From an uncultured Lachnospiraceae bacterium (lineage in GTDB: Bacteria > Bacillota > Clostridia > Lachnospirales > Lachnospiraceae), in the NCBI GenBank assembly GCA_910579805.1, contig CAJTWM010000003.1, positions 141,632 to 205,631 on the forward strand: DNA of 64,000 bases, in the 5' to 3' direction. A program made the position numbers and the translations under genes. The notes beneath the pieces were generated by a model. It was not told where the DNA came from. It saw nothing but the letters and a program-made list of their open reading frames with translations, and made no database searches. Positions within the stretch are counted from its first letter, which is position 1, and each line of letters opens with the position of its first letter. Below, in pieces: positions 51,633 through 62,055 of the stretch.

Positions 51633-54600
51633 ATGAAGAAGAGAATTGTAAAAAGAATGTTAAGTACTGCGCTAGCAGCAAGTATGATTCTTGGCAATGT
51701 CGGACTTCCGCAGGGACTGGGGGAAGTCCGGGCGGCGCAGACCGATATTGACAGTATCATAGCCGGTAAGACGGAAGTTACCGATGATGAAATCAAATCT
51801 TTATATCGGGATATGTCTTATACGCCGCAGGCAGTGCATGATCCCTCTGTTATTAAGGGGAGAGACGGCAGTTGGTATGTGTTCGGGTCGCATAGGGGAG
51901 TCGCAAAGACAAGCGATCTGCAAAATTGGACGTCCGTCAGTATAGACGGACTTTTCGGAGACGGAGAGGGTAAAGTACTTGATGCGAACGCGGCTTTCTC
52001 CAACAGCTTATTTACGGGAACGATTCAGGTGGCAGGAGCTGCAGGGGTATCCTTATCGGCAGAAGGTCCGGCAGTCAAGAATGATGCGGCAGACGGTCAG
52101 GCAAAAGAACCTGTTGCGGAACCGGAGAAAGACGAAACGGAGCAGACCACAGAGAGTCCGGAAGTAGCTGAGAACGAGACTGTACCGGCACCGGAGCAGG
52201 AGCAGCCTTCCGAGACGGCATCAGAGCCGGAAACGGTTTCTGAGAGTGAGACGGCAGCAGAACCGGAGAGCATTTCAGAAGAAGGGACGACTCAGCCGGA
52301 AGGAATTTCGGACGGAGAAGCAATGCCGGCAGAAGGAGTTATTGCGGAATCTGTTGAAGAGAATGCGCAGGCAGGTATGGAGTCCCTTTCTTCGGAAGAA
52401 ACAACCTCTTCGGAAGAAAATCTCTCGGGGGAAACGGCTGTAGAGTCTGAAGGAACGGTTACGGACGACAGTGCAGCGTCAGAGCCGGAAACAGAAGCGC
52501 CGGTACAGGAAACGGTATCGGAAGAGCCGGTTGCAGAAGCTCCGGCAGAGGAAACGGCAGAACAAGAAGAGTCTTCTATAGAAGAATCCATAGAAGTTCC
52601 GTCAGAGTCTGCAGCAGATACGGACGGATCTGTAACGGCGGATGATGAGGCAGATACGGCAGTTGTAGCAGCCGACGAAGAACCCATTGTAAATGAATTG
52701 GCCGGAAATACGGTAACGTTCGGCAGTTTTGACGCGGGCGCATGGTGTACGGCATCGGAAGGATGGACGATTCTTTCTAATAACGGCAGTAATATGTGGG
52801 CGCCGGATATCATTTACAATGATAAAATGAATAAATATTGTATGTACCTCAGCTTAAACGGGCAATATCATAATTCCGTAGTTGTTTTGCTGACATCGGA
52901 TAGCATTGAAGGGCCTTATGCATATCAGGGACCTGTTGTATATTCAGGATTTACAGCGCAGGAGAATGTGCCGACAAACTACAAAAAGACGGATATCAAG
53001 TATGTATTAGGAGAAAATGCTGAACTGCCGGCAAGATATCAGCAGATTACAAATGTAGTTACAAATGAAAACGGTAAGATTACCGATGCAAAAAACGATT
53101 GGGGAGAGCAGTGGCCTCATGCCATCGATCCGGTGGTATTTTATGATGATGCCGGAAATCTTTGGATGATCTACGGTTCCTGGTCGGGCGGTATTTATTC
53201 GCTGCAATTGGACGAGAATACCGGACTTAGGGATTATACGGTAACTTATGATAGCGATTTTGGCAGCAAAGGACAAAGCGTGACCAGCGATCCTTATTTC
53301 GGTAAGAAGATTGCGGGCGGTTATTACAACTCGGGAGAAGGTCCTTACATAGAAAAAATCGGAAATTATTATTATCTGTTTATGTCTTATGGATTTTATG
53401 CGCCGAACGGAGGCTATTCCATGAGAATATTCCGTTCCGAAAATCCGGACGGACCCTATGTGGATACCAATAACATCAGTGCGATTTATGATAAGAGTAT
53501 TGCTAATTTTATAGCGTCTTATGCACAGGATGTCAGTCAGATCGACACAAGGGGAATGCGCCTTATGACCTATTACAAATGGGATCATATGTCAAAGGGC
53601 GAAGTGGCGCAGGGACATAACTCCGCAATTGTAGATGATAGCGGCAGGGCGTATGTCATTTATCATACGAAATTTAATAATAATACGGCAGACCATGAAC
53701 TTCGTGTCCATGAATTATTCCAAAATAAAAACGGATGGATTCTTGCTTCTCCGTTTGCCTTTGCAAATGATGCGGCATTAAATTATGACGCAGCGCCTAC
53801 GGATGTCGCAGGCGACTATGAAATCTTAATGGGAGATTATTCTCTTGGTTATGATAAAGACAGCAGTAATGGCGATCAGGGAGGAAACTACACAGGTCCA
53901 CTTGCGGAAATCGTTACTTATACACTGACTTCGGACGGTAAGGTTAAAAAAGGAGAACAGGAAGTCGGCGCGTGGAGCGTAGAAAACGGAAAAGCGTATG
54001 CGGATCTTACAATCAACGGAAAGACCTATTCCGGTGTTTTTGCCGAGGTGACAAAGGACTCGGCGGGCATTAAGACTTTATGCTTTACGGGTGTAGACGA
54101 AACGACAGGCATTACCTTGTGGGGTGCAAAAAAATTAAGTGGTAAGACATTGATCGCGGATAATGTTGAGAATCCTGCTTTTGATGTGCCGTCCAAGGTT
54201 TATGGCAGCTTTGAACTTCCTTCTGAAGGAAATGGCGGAGCTAAATTATATTGGAAGTCTTCCGATACGACGGTAGTTGCGGACGACGGTACGATAGCTG
54301 CATTGCCGGCAAATGATACGGATGTAACCTTTACCATGACAATGGTAAGCGGGGATTACTATTATCAAAAAGATTATACTGTGAAAATTGCAGGACAAGA
54401 CAGTATGGGGGACGGGAAGTATTTAGTGGGAACGGCATATAAAGACAATCCGCTGTCCCTTCCCGATGCTACAAGGCCGTCTATGCCCAACCCGTTCTAT
54501 AAAACCAATACTTACGGTTTGGAATTGTCCGGCGGCGTCAGTATAGAATTCGATGTAAAGCATACCGGAGAGATTAATGCGCTTGGTGCATTATTTGCTT

Positions 54601-57600
54601 TTAACGACAATGCAGGCGGTAAGCTGTATTTTACGCAGGCTTCTTATTTAGGATATAATGCGCTTGGCGGTTACTATGATGCAAATTTGAATGATTATAA
54701 GCTTGTAAAGGATTATATCGGAGAAGCGATCGCGGCAAGCGGTAAGGATACGGCGCATGTTTCCATTCATTTAAATACGACGGGTTTTGAAGTTTTTGTA
54801 GATGAGAAATTGGCATATGACCAGACAATCCTGACTACGGAGAACGGCGCAGCAACCCTAACGGATCATATGAATGTTTTGACATGGCTGCAGTCTTCTG
54901 CATCAACCTTATGTATGGGGTATGGCTCATGGTGGGATGCAGAACTTGCAAGCGCAGCGATTTCCAATATGGAATTTTATGTGAATCAATCCAATGACGA
55001 GGCGGTAGTAGACGGCGTTATTGCGGCGTTGACAAAACAGATGCCCGAATCTACGATGACGGATATCAGCCTGCCGGTTGAAGGGGCATTTGGGGCGGCG
55101 ATCAGTTGGCAAAGCTCCCATCCGGATATTATCGGGGCGGACGGAAAGGTGACCACGCCGGGGAAAGAGACGACGGTAACCTTAACGGCTACGGTAACGA
55201 AGGGACAGATTACAAAAACGGCAAAATTTGACGTGGTTGTAAAGATTCCCGCTACATCCAATGTGGTGTTGGAGAGGGAGCTTTTGGAGATTACCTCTTC
55301 CGATCAGATAGAAAGGATAGACAACCCGTTCTTTGGTAAAAATTTGGATTCCTTAGTTGTAGATTATGACATTATTTTTTCGGAAAAAGCTGCAAAGAAC
55401 GGATGGGACGGTATTTTTGCCTTTTATAATTCAGAGACAAACGGAAGAGTCTCGTTCCAGACCAATCCTTATATTTGTTTAAATGAATTTTTGCCGGCGG
55501 GTCAAACAAATCCTTGGCTTGATATTAACAAGCCCGATAATCCGAACGCGGTGAATATTGCGGCAACTCTGGAAAAAGGACAGGAATATAACGTTAAGAT
55601 TATTATCAACAAAAAAGAGTGCAGAATTTATTTAGACGGACAGCTTGTAATCAATGCGGATGAAAAAATAATGACCGGCGTGGCGGCAGATTTTGCGGAA
55701 CTGCTCGATTATGTAGGTAAATGCGATAAATTCTCATGGGGTGTAGGAAATGCAAATGAGGGCGGAACCGCTTTTTGGAACACGGAACTTTGCACTTTAA
55801 AGAATATCCGCATCAGCAGTAACGAATACAAATCTGACAGTCAGGAAGAAGTCGTTTTGAAAACCGAACCGACTGTTATGGATAATCCGCTATATGGGAA
55901 AAAATTAAACGAAGTAGTGCTTGATTTTACTGTAAATTATGCAGAAGACGCCGCAATGAATGGATGGGACGGATTGCTTTCCTTCTTCCAGCCGTCGACG
56001 GGAGCGGCAGGCGGACGTGTAAGTATTCAGACAGCGCCGTATATTTGTTATAATGCAAATGGTGCATGGATGGATATTAATCATCCTAAAAATATGCTTG
56101 ACGCCGGTATGGAAATACCCGTTACAAAGTTAAGCAAAGGTATGGATTATCATTATTACATCAGCATTTCATCCTCTAAGGTGACGATGGAAATTGACGG
56201 AAAACCTCTGGAATTAAATCAGGCAGCTTCTTCATCCACTGTATCTTATCAGGATATTTTGAACTTTATCTCCACCTGCCAGAAGTTTTCATGGGGTGTA
56301 ACGGGCGAAAACTGTTTCTGGGGCATGGAGAAATGTACTTTAAAGGATGCTTCGGTGAAAGGTTATTATTCCAAAGAATATACGGATGTAGAGGAAGATA
56401 ACCAGAAGGTCACGGTAACGTTACATTATCCGGACGGTACGGATAAAAAAGAGGTACTGAAAAGGAACAGTAAGCTGAATAAGCCGGAATCTGAAGGAGA
56501 AGACGAAAACGGAAAATATATTATTTCGTGGTATACAGACGAAGCCAAAACCGTTTTATACGATTTTAGTAAGGCTGTTACGGGAGATATGGATCTGTAC
56601 GGAAGCAAGAATTATAATCTGGTTACGGTAACGTTACATTATCCGGACGGAACGACCAAAGAAGAAGTGATAGAAAAGAACACGAAATTTACAAAGCCGG
56701 AATCCGAAGGAGAAGACGAAAACGGAAAGTATACGATCAACTGGTATTCGGATGAAGCCAAAACCGTAATGTATGATTTTGAGACGGTAGTGGCAGAGGA
56801 TCTGCATCTGTATGGAGACAAAAATTACGCTCCGGTCGTTGACGACAATAAGGTAACGGTGACATTGTACTATCCGGCAAAACATCCGGACGGAACGGTT
56901 CAAACGGTTACGCTGGAAAAGAATGCAAAACTGCAAAAACCGGTATATGAAAACAGCGATGCGAACGGAAAATACGGAATTAAATGGTATGCGGACGAAG
57001 CCAAAACCGTAATGTATGATTTTGATCAGGCAGTCACGGAAGACATCAGCATATATGGCATCTACTATTACTATTATGAAGAACCGGGCAAAGATGAAAA
57101 CGGCGATGAAATAACCGTTCCGACAGGTATCTGGGTAGAACGCATCGACGACCAGCAGTATACGGGCGCAGCGATCAAACCTTTGATTACTGTTTATGAC
57201 GGTACGAAGAAGCTGAAGGAGAAAGTGGATTATAAAGTCAGCTATTCCGATAACAAGAAAGTAAGTACCGATGAAAAACCGGCTAAGGTGACGATTACTC
57301 CTTGCGGTAATTATGAGAAAGCAAGTAAATTCTCCATTAACTTCAAGATTACCCAGAGAGAGCTTACAAAAGAAAACGTTACGGTTAATTATAAGCCGGA
57401 AATGAACGTTAAATATGACAAGAAAAAAGCGGTAGTAGGACAGACACAAAAAATAAGCGTAAAGTTCGGTAAAGTAACCGTTCCGGCAAGAGAGTATACC
57501 GTTACCTATAAGAAAGGGGAAGAAACGGTAGAAAAGCTGACGGAAGAAGGAACTTATCAATTAGTCATTAAGACAAAGGATACCAGCAGCTTTGCAGGCG

Positions 57601-58916
57601 AATTAATCTATGATATTGTCGTAACGGATAAGATTTTGACGAGCGCATTAAAGTTCAAAGTAGCGGCGCAGAATTACAGCGGACAGCCCCTGACCCCGGA
57701 CGTCACCGTTACTTATAAGGGTAAGAGCGTTGTACCGGAAGGAAAGACATTGGCAGATCTCTTTGACATCGAATATCAGAACAATGTTAATGCGGGCATG
57801 GCATCGGTAATCCTGACGGCTAAGCCGGACAGTGATTATTACGGCAGCAAAGCGGTGAATTTTAAGGTAAACGGCATAGAGATCAAGAAAGCGGCTATGA
57901 ACGGATTCCTGTCTTCGAAACCTTTTACAGGCGAAGCGGTGACACAGGACGTAACGCTGCTCCTGAACAAAGGGAAAGCGGATGAGAGAACCCTTCAGGC
58001 AGGTACGGACTACGACGTTACTTACACGAACAATATCAATGCAGGAAAAGCAACCATGACGGTCACCGGAAAAGGCGAGTTCAGCGGATCGGTGAAGAAG
58101 ACCTTTACCATAGGAAAGATCAACCTGAAGCAGGCGGGTACGGATGTAACGGCAGCCTTTGTTGAAACCGCACAGCCGCTTAAGGTCGCACAGGATAAGA
58201 GCGGCGCAGAACCGGCGGTTACAGTAACTTATAAAGGCACGGCGCTTGTACAGGATAAAGACTATAAGGTTGTTTACAGCGGTAATAAGGCAGTAGGAGC
58301 TAACGGAAAAGTCACAATAAAGGGAATCGGAAACTATACCGGGGATCTGAAGAATGTGCTTACGTTTGAGATTACGCCGAAAGATATTTCAGACGCATCC
58401 ATTACGGTTACGGCAGCAGATCTGAAGTATGCCGCAAACGGAAAATACAGGGCAAAACTGACTGTATATGACAACGGTGTGAAATTGGCTTCGGGCGAAT
58501 ATACGGCCGGCGCAATTGAAAACATAACGATGACCAAGAACGAGGCCGGAGAAGATACCCAGTGCGGAACTGCAGAAGTGACCATTACAGGTAAGAAGAA
58601 TTATACCGGAACAAGGACGGTTACGGTTCAAATCAGAAAGACTTTGGTTTCATCGGCAAAAATAAAAGTGAACGGGGCTTACTATTATGCAAACGGAGCG
58701 GAAATTCGTCCGGCACAGGACAAATTGGAAGTGACGATCGGCAGCGGTAGCAATAAAGTGACTTTAACGCCGGGAGTAGACTTTGACATTGAAAGCTACA
58801 GTAATAATACCATGAAAGGAAACGCTACAGTGACCATTAAAGGTATTGGGGAATACGGCGGGACGAAGTCGGTGAAATTCAAGATTCTTCCAAAGTGGAT
58901 GAAGAAATCGAATTAA
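51633..58916 (+). CDS. Giant secreted GH43 arabinanase-like protein
   Basis: A 2427-residue exported protein. A signal peptide (1-35, cleavage near VRAAQ) is followed by a GH43 five-bladed propeller of the endo-arabinanase type. Catalytic residues: Asp70 in QAVHDPSVIKG, Asp499 in WPHAIDPVVFYDDAG and Glu569 in NSGEGPYIEKIG. Between blades 1 and 2 (residues about 143-352) an acidic Glu/Pro/Thr/Ser insert interrupts the domain. Later parts are a DUF4975-like region (about 760-860), a LamG-like domain (925-1115), an atypical bacterial Ig domain (1120-1208) and two more LamG-like domains (1212-1395 and 1410-1585). Three InlB-type repeats (1592-1812) and about six Ig-like YTG/TVYDG repeats follow to the end. 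There is no LPxTG or SLH anchor. A strong AGGAGG ribosome site and its own promoter are present. Likely substrate is arabinan. Confidence 0.92.
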   Translation: MKKRIVKRMLSTALAASMILGNVGLPQGLGEVRAAQTDIDSIIAGKTEVTDDEIKSLYRDMSYTPQAVHDPSVIKGRDGSWYVFGSHRGVAKTSDLQNWTSVSIDGLFGDGEGKVLDANAAFSNSLFTGTIQVAGAAGVSLSAEGPAVKNDAADGQAKEPVAEPEKDETEQTTESPEVAENETVPAPEQEQPSETASEPETVSESETAAEPESISEEGTTQPEGISDGEAMPAEGVIAESVEENAQAGMESLSSEETTSSEENLSGETAVESEGTVTDDSAASEPETEAPVQETVSEEPVAEAPAEETAEQEESSIEESIEVPSESAADTDGSVTADDEADTAVVAADEEPIVNELAGNTVTFGSFDAGAWCTASEGWTILSNNGSNMWAPDIIYNDKMNKYCMYLSLNGQYHNSVVVLLTSDSIEGPYAYQGPVVYSGFTAQENVPTNYKKTDIKYVLGENAELPARYQQITNVVTNENGKITDAKNDWGEQWPHAIDPVVFYDDAGNLWMIYGSWSGGIYSLQLDENTGLRDYTVTYDSDFGSKGQSVTSDPYFGKKIAGGYYNSGEGPYIEKIGNYYYLFMSYGFYAPNGGYSMRIFRSENPDGPYVDTNNISAIYDKSIANFIASYAQDVSQIDTRGMRLMTYYKWDHMSKGEVAQGHNSAIVDDSGRAYVIYHTKFNNNTADHELRVHELFQNKNGWILASPFAFANDAALNYDAAPTDVAGDYEILMGDYSLGYDKDSSNGDQGGNYTGPLAEIVTYTLTSDGKVKKGEQEVGAWSVENGKAYADLTINGKTYSGVFAEVTKDSAGIKTLCFTGVDETTGITLWGAKKLSGKTLIADNVENPAFDVPSKVYGSFELPSEGNGGAKLYWKSSDTTVVADDGTIAALPANDTDVTFTMTMVSGDYYYQKDYTVKIAGQDSMGDGKYLVGTAYKDNPLSLPDATRPSMPNPFYKTNTYGLELSGGVSIEFDVKHTGEINALGALFAFNDNAGGKLYFTQASYLGYNALGGYYDANLNDYKLVKDYIGEAIAASGKDTAHVSIHLNTTGFEVFVDEKLAYDQTILTTENGAATLTDHMNVLTWLQSSASTLCMGYGSWWDAELASAAISNMEFYVNQSNDEAVVDGVIAALTKQMPESTMTDISLPVEGAFGAAISWQSSHPDIIGADGKVTTPGKETTVTLTATVTKGQITKTAKFDVVVKIPATSNVVLERELLEITSSDQIERIDNPFFGKNLDSLVVDYDIIFSEKAAKNGWDGIFAFYNSETNGRVSFQTNPYICLNEFLPAGQTNPWLDINKPDNPNAVNIAATLEKGQEYNVKIIINKKECRIYLDGQLVINADEKIMTGVAADFAELLDYVGKCDKFSWGVGNANEGGTAFWNTELCTLKNIRISSNEYKSDSQEEVVLKTEPTVMDNPLYGKKLNEVVLDFTVNYAEDAAMNGWDGLLSFFQPSTGAAGGRVSIQTAPYICYNANGAWMDINHPKNMLDAGMEIPVTKLSKGMDYHYYISISSSKVTMEIDGKPLELNQAASSSTVSYQDILNFISTCQKFSWGVTGENCFWGMEKCTLKDASVKGYYSKEYTDVEEDNQKVTVTLHYPDGTDKKEVLKRNSKLNKPESEGEDENGKYIISWYTDEAKTVLYDFSKAVTGDMDLYGSKNYNLVTVTLHYPDGTTKEEVIEKNTKFTKPESEGEDENGKYTINWYSDEAKTVMYDFETVVAEDLHLYGDKNYAPVVDDNKVTVTLYYPAKHPDGTVQTVTLEKNAKLQKPVYENSDANGKYGIKWYADEAKTVMYDFDQAVTEDISIYGIYYYYYEEPGKDENGDEITVPTGIWVERIDDQQYTGAAIKPLITVYDGTKKLKEKVDYKVSYSDNKKVSTDEKPAKVTITPCGNYEKASKFSINFKITQRELTKENVTVNYKPEMNVKYDKKKAVVGQTQKISVKFGKVTVPAREYTVTYKKGEETVEKLTEEGTYQLVIKTKDTSSFAGELIYDIVVTDKILTSALKFKVAAQNYSGQPLTPDVTVTYKGKSVVPEGKTLADLFDIEYQNNVNAGMASVILTAKPDSDYYGSKAVNFKVNGIEIKKAAMNGFLSSKPFTGEAVTQDVTLLLNKGKADERTLQAGTDYDVTYTNNINAGKATMTVTGKGEFSGSVKKTFTIGKINLKQAGTDVTAAFVETAQPLKVAQDKSGAEPAVTVTYKGTALVQDKDYKVVYSGNKAVGANGKVTIKGIGNYTGDLKNVLTFEITPKDISDASITVTAADLKYAANGKYRAKLTVYDNGVKLASGEYTAGAIENITMTKNEAGEDTQCGTAEVTITGKKNYTGTRTVTVQIRKTLVSSAKIKVNGAYYYANGAEIRPAQDKLEVTIGSGSNKVTLTPGVDFDIESYSNNTMKGNATVTIKGIGEYGGTKSVKFKILPKWMKKSN
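52059..52688 (+). repeat. Acidic low-complexity insert inside the GH43 domain (coding)
   Basis: About 630 bases in frame encode roughly 210 residues dominated by E, S, T, P, A with recurring (S/A)EPET, SEE and VEE words. Sequence before (HDPSV... to LDANAAFSN) and after (GSFDAGAW... NMWAPDI) belongs to the same propeller. Confidence 0.75.
56404..57068 (+). repeat. Three InlB-type repeats in the GH43 protein (coding)
   Basis: Three copies of about 70 codons start near 56404, 56619 and 56851 with VTVTLHYPDGT or VTVTLYYP. They share ENGKY..I.WY.DEAKTV.YDF and ...LYG. Parts of the first two are identical at DNA level (GAAGGAGAAGACGAAAACGG), allowing recombination. Confidence 0.85.
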
Positions 58917-58954
58917 GGACATTATAAGTGACATAAACATTTAGCTAAATAATA

Positions 58955-58994
58955 AATATCCGGAAATCTTTATCAGGGTTTCCGGATATTTTAT
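58955..58994 (+). terminator. Terminator after the giant GH43 gene
   Basis: A perfect 12-bp stem (58955-58966 with 58979-58990) is followed by TTTA. Confidence 0.8.
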
Positions 58995-59078
58995 GTGGAC
59001 GGCACTTTTATGAAAGATCGCTTCTTAACATATTTTGATTTAGTATATTTTTCTTAATATTTTTGTATAGGGAATTTG

Positions 59079-59591
59079 CTATTCAATACTTTTAATGAAT
59101 GTCACTATTTCTGCCGCTGTTTCTTCAACGGTTTTGTCTGTATTATCTGTGTAGAACTGGAACTTACCGGCATTCTTCTTAAACCAATTATTATATTGAA
59201 TTTGCTCTGCAATAAATTCATCACTTCCGCACATTCTCTCTTTTGGCCTTGCCTTTAATCTTTTGATAATTTCTTTATCGGAACAAGTCATCCCAATAAA
59301 AAAAGTTGATGTAATATTCTGTGGGACACGAACCACTCCATAGAAATCATATGGATTCATACATGTCACAAAAAGTAAGTTTTTATCATTGGACATTCTT
59401 ACAGCTTCCGCTAAACAATCATCGCTAAATGCAGATTCATTCTCTGTTCCTGCATAATCCCACCAGTTAATCCCGACTTCATCTGTATCAATACAGCAAT
59501 AATTGTCTAACATATTATTTTCATTCAACGCTTCTTTTATCGTAGATTTCCCAACTCCGCAAGCCGCACTTAATACTACCAATTTTTTCAT
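59079..59591 (-). CDS. P-loop kinase-like ATPase
   Basis: A 170-residue nucleotide-binding protein. The Walker A motif is SAACGVGKSTIKEAL near the N terminus; IDTDEVGINWWDYAG and LFVTCMNPYDFYG follow, and CSDKEIIKRLKARPKERM looks like a lid region. It resembles AAA_33/shikimate- or adenylate-kinase-type small-molecule kinases. The substrate cannot be named. A GGGG ribosome site lies 11 bases before the start. Next on the same strand, 122 bases away, is a LysR gene. Confidence 0.8.
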   Translation of the reverse strand: MKKLVVLSAACGVGKSTIKEALNENNMLDNYCCIDTDEVGINWWDYAGTENESAFSDDCLAEAVRMSNDKNLLFVTCMNPYDFYGVVRVPQNITSTFFIGMTCSDKEIIKRLKARPKERMCGSDEFIAEQIQYNNWFKKNAGKFQFYTDNTDKTVEETAAEIVTFIKSIE

Positions 59592-59713
59592 AAATATTTA
59601 CCCCGGAAAAATTCTTATTTTTATACTTGATTATAAAATATTTACCTGCAGCTTGCAACGTATATTTAAAGGCTCTTTTTCAGCGGGTATGCAATTCCGA
59701 AAGGAGAGTAATA

Positions 59714-60607
59714 TCATTTACTGCCTTTTTTCAAATATTTGTAAAGTGTGCTTGCTGCAAGGCTTTTTCCTCGCCTTTTATCCGCAACCATCTGTATAGA
59801 CCGTTTCGGAATGCGGCAGTTTATCTGCATTTGTACCAGTTTTCCTTGTTCCAGCAGCGGCAAGGCAAGGGTTTCGGGAACAAAACCGATTCCGAAATTG
59901 TTTTCAATAAGAGGGAGCATAAGGTCTGATGTTGCAACTTCCATATCAGGTTCGTAGTCCACGCCATGTTCTATAAAAAAATCTTTATAGAGACGATATG
60001 TAGCGCTTTCCCTGCCCAATCCGATTAAGGAATGATTTCTAAGGTCTTTTAGTTCTAATATGTTTTCACTTAGGGCTCTATACTGCGTTCCGCCTACAAT
60101 CACTTCATTATAATCCATTATTTTATTGCATGAAACTGTTTCAGAAAGATTAAAAGGGATTGTGACAACGGCAAAATCCAAGTTTCCGCTTATAAGATGC
60201 CGTATCGTTTCAGGTGTTGTATGGTTATGAATTTTTATCTTGATTTCAGGAAATTCCAATCGGAAATACTGAAGGGCATTTAACAAAAAAAGGTGTAGCG
60301 CCGTTTCCGTTGCGCCTATTTCAACTGTGCCGCCATTAAATGAACCTTGTTTTCCTATTTCTTCCTGCGCACAAAGCAGTTGTTTGTAGGCAATTTCCAC
60401 ATGAGAATATAACCGTTCTCCTTCTTCTGTCAGGCTGATTCCTCTTGCCTCGCGGACAAACAGACGGCATCCTAACTGGGATTCCAACAGTTTCATAATG
60501 CGTGTAACATTGGGTTGGTTGCTGCCCAATGCGGTAGCAGCTTTTGTCATGTTTTCATATTTTGCCACATAGTAAAAAATTTTATAATACTCAAAATTTA
60601 TATCCAT
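59714..60607 (-). CDS. LysR family transcription regulator
   Basis: A 297-residue LysR-type regulator. The N-terminal winged HTH (residues 1-65) has YKIFYYVAKYENMTKAATAL and QPNVTRIMKLLESQLGCRLF. The effector-binding domain (about 90-295) has GGTVEIGATETALHLFLL and NHSLIGLGRESATYRLY. It is divergent from a MATE exporter with a 110-base shared region, the classical arrangement in which LysR regulates the divergent gene. The effector is unknown. Confidence 0.93.
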   Translation of the reverse strand: MDINFEYYKIFYYVAKYENMTKAATALGSNQPNVTRIMKLLESQLGCRLFVREARGISLTEEGERLYSHVEIAYKQLLCAQEEIGKQGSFNGGTVEIGATETALHLFLLNALQYFRLEFPEIKIKIHNHTTPETIRHLISGNLDFAVVTIPFNLSETVSCNKIMDYNEVIVGGTQYRALSENILELKDLRNHSLIGLGRESATYRLYKDFFIEHGVDYEPDMEVATSDLMLPLIENNFGIGFVPETLALPLLEQGKLVQMQINCRIPKRSIQMVADKRRGKSLAASTLYKYLKKGSK

Positions 60608-60717
60608 ATATTTTTAATATGCCTCTAATATAATATATGTATTTTTCGTATGTTATGAAATAGATTATAATACATTCTCAGAAATATGTAAACAAATTCG
60701 GGAAAGGATATGATTTT
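60608..60717. promoter_or_regulatory. Shared LysR/MATE promoter region
   Basis: A 110-base AT-rich divergent region. TATAAT at 60666-60671 is a likely -10 for the MATE gene. A partly palindromic stretch around 60635-60655 (ATATGTATTTTTCGTATGTTAT) might be a LysR site, but the symmetry is weak. Confidence 0.45.
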
Positions 60718-62055
60718 ATGAACAAAGATTTAACCGTCGGAAAGGCTGAAACAGTGCTATGGAGATTCTGCCTTCCGCTTTTCGGCAGTATTATTTTCCA
60801 ACAACTTTATAATATAGCGGACAGTCTTGTTGCCGGAAAGTTTATTGGTGAAAGTGCTCTGGCAGCCGTGGGAAACAGTTACGAAATCACCTTGATCTTT
60901 ATTGCGTTTGCATTCGGCTGTAATATGGGCTGCTCTGTTGTTGTTTCGCAAACTTTTGGCGCAAAGGAATTTGAGCGGCTGAAAACTGCCGTAACAACAG
61001 CCTGCATTTTCAGTGGGGCTGTCTGTATTGCGTTGATGCTTGTGGGGATATGGGGCTGCAATCCGTTGCTTCATCTGATGCGGACTCCGGAAGAGGTTTT
61101 CGCAGATTCAAAACTATATCTTGATATTTACATATGGGGACTTCCCTTTGTATTTTTTTATAATATTGCAACGGGAATTTTTTCCGCTTTGGGCGATTCC
61201 AAAACTCCCTTTTATTTTCTCGCGGTATCCTCCATATCAAACATAGCAGTGGATATTTTATTTGTTAAAACATTTCGTATGGGTGTTGCAGGCGTTGCAT
61301 GGGCAACTTTTTTATGTCAGGGAATCAGTTGTATTTTGGCTGTGTTTACGGTATGGATACGGCTTAAAAAAATTATATGTCAGAAAAAACCGTTATTATT
61401 TGACAGAGAGCTGTTAAAAAGAATTTTAGTGATTGCCATACCGAGCATTTTACAGCAAAGCTTCATCTCCGTAGGAAATATTTTGATTCAAAGTGTGATT
61501 AACGGATTTGGCGCCTCTGTTATGGCGGGATATTCCGCCGCAGTAAAATTGAATAATCTTGTAATTACGTCTTTTACTACAATAGGAAACGGAATTTCAA
61601 ATTATTCCGCACAAAATCTTGGCGCAGGAAAATATGAACGGATTAAGGAGGGGTTTCTTGCAGGCATTAAAATGGTATGGTGTCTCTGCATCCCTTTCTG
61701 CGTCATTTATCTCTTTTTCGGAAAATATCTACTGCTTTTATTCATGGAAAAAGACTCCGGCGCGGCGCTTTTGACAGGCAGACAGTTTTTATGGATACTA
61801 TCGCCATTCTATTTTGTAGTATCGACAAAATTAGTTGCTGACGGCATTCTCCGGGGAATCAGCGCAATGCGTCAGTTCATGGCGGCTACATTTACAGACT
61901 TAATCCTTCGTGTGCTTTTGGCTTTTTTGTTATCAGATTTGACGAAGAGTGCACTTGGTATATGGTGTGCATGGCCCATTGGCTGGACACTTGCAACGGT
62001 AATTTCTGTTTTCTTTTACCGCAGAAAAACAAAGAATTCTGTCCATGCTTTTTGA
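60718..62055 (+). CDS. MATE family efflux transporter (3 of 3)
   Basis: A 445-residue membrane exporter. The N terminus MNKDLTVGKAETVLWRFCLP and LFGSIIFQQLYNIADSLVAGKFIG (read as two adjoining pieces) are typical. Twelve hydrophobic segments are visible and the second half starts near RILVIAIPSILQQSFISVGN. It resembles the exporter at 46933 more than the one at 12468 in its N terminus. Probably controlled by the divergent LysR regulator. The GGAAAGGA ribosome site is well placed. Confidence 0.93.
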   Translation: MNKDLTVGKAETVLWRFCLPLFGSIIFQQLYNIADSLVAGKFIGESALAAVGNSYEITLIFIAFAFGCNMGCSVVVSQTFGAKEFERLKTAVTTACIFSGAVCIALMLVGIWGCNPLLHLMRTPEEVFADSKLYLDIYIWGLPFVFFYNIATGIFSALGDSKTPFYFLAVSSISNIAVDILFVKTFRMGVAGVAWATFLCQGISCILAVFTVWIRLKKIICQKKPLLFDRELLKRILVIAIPSILQQSFISVGNILIQSVINGFGASVMAGYSAAVKLNNLVITSFTTIGNGISNYSAQNLGAGKYERIKEGFLAGIKMVWCLCIPFCVIYLFFGKYLLLLFMEKDSGAALLTGRQFLWILSPFYFVVSTKLVADGILRGISAMRQFMAATFTDLILRVLLAFLLSDLTKSALGIWCAWPIGWTLATVISVFFYRRKTKNSVHAF

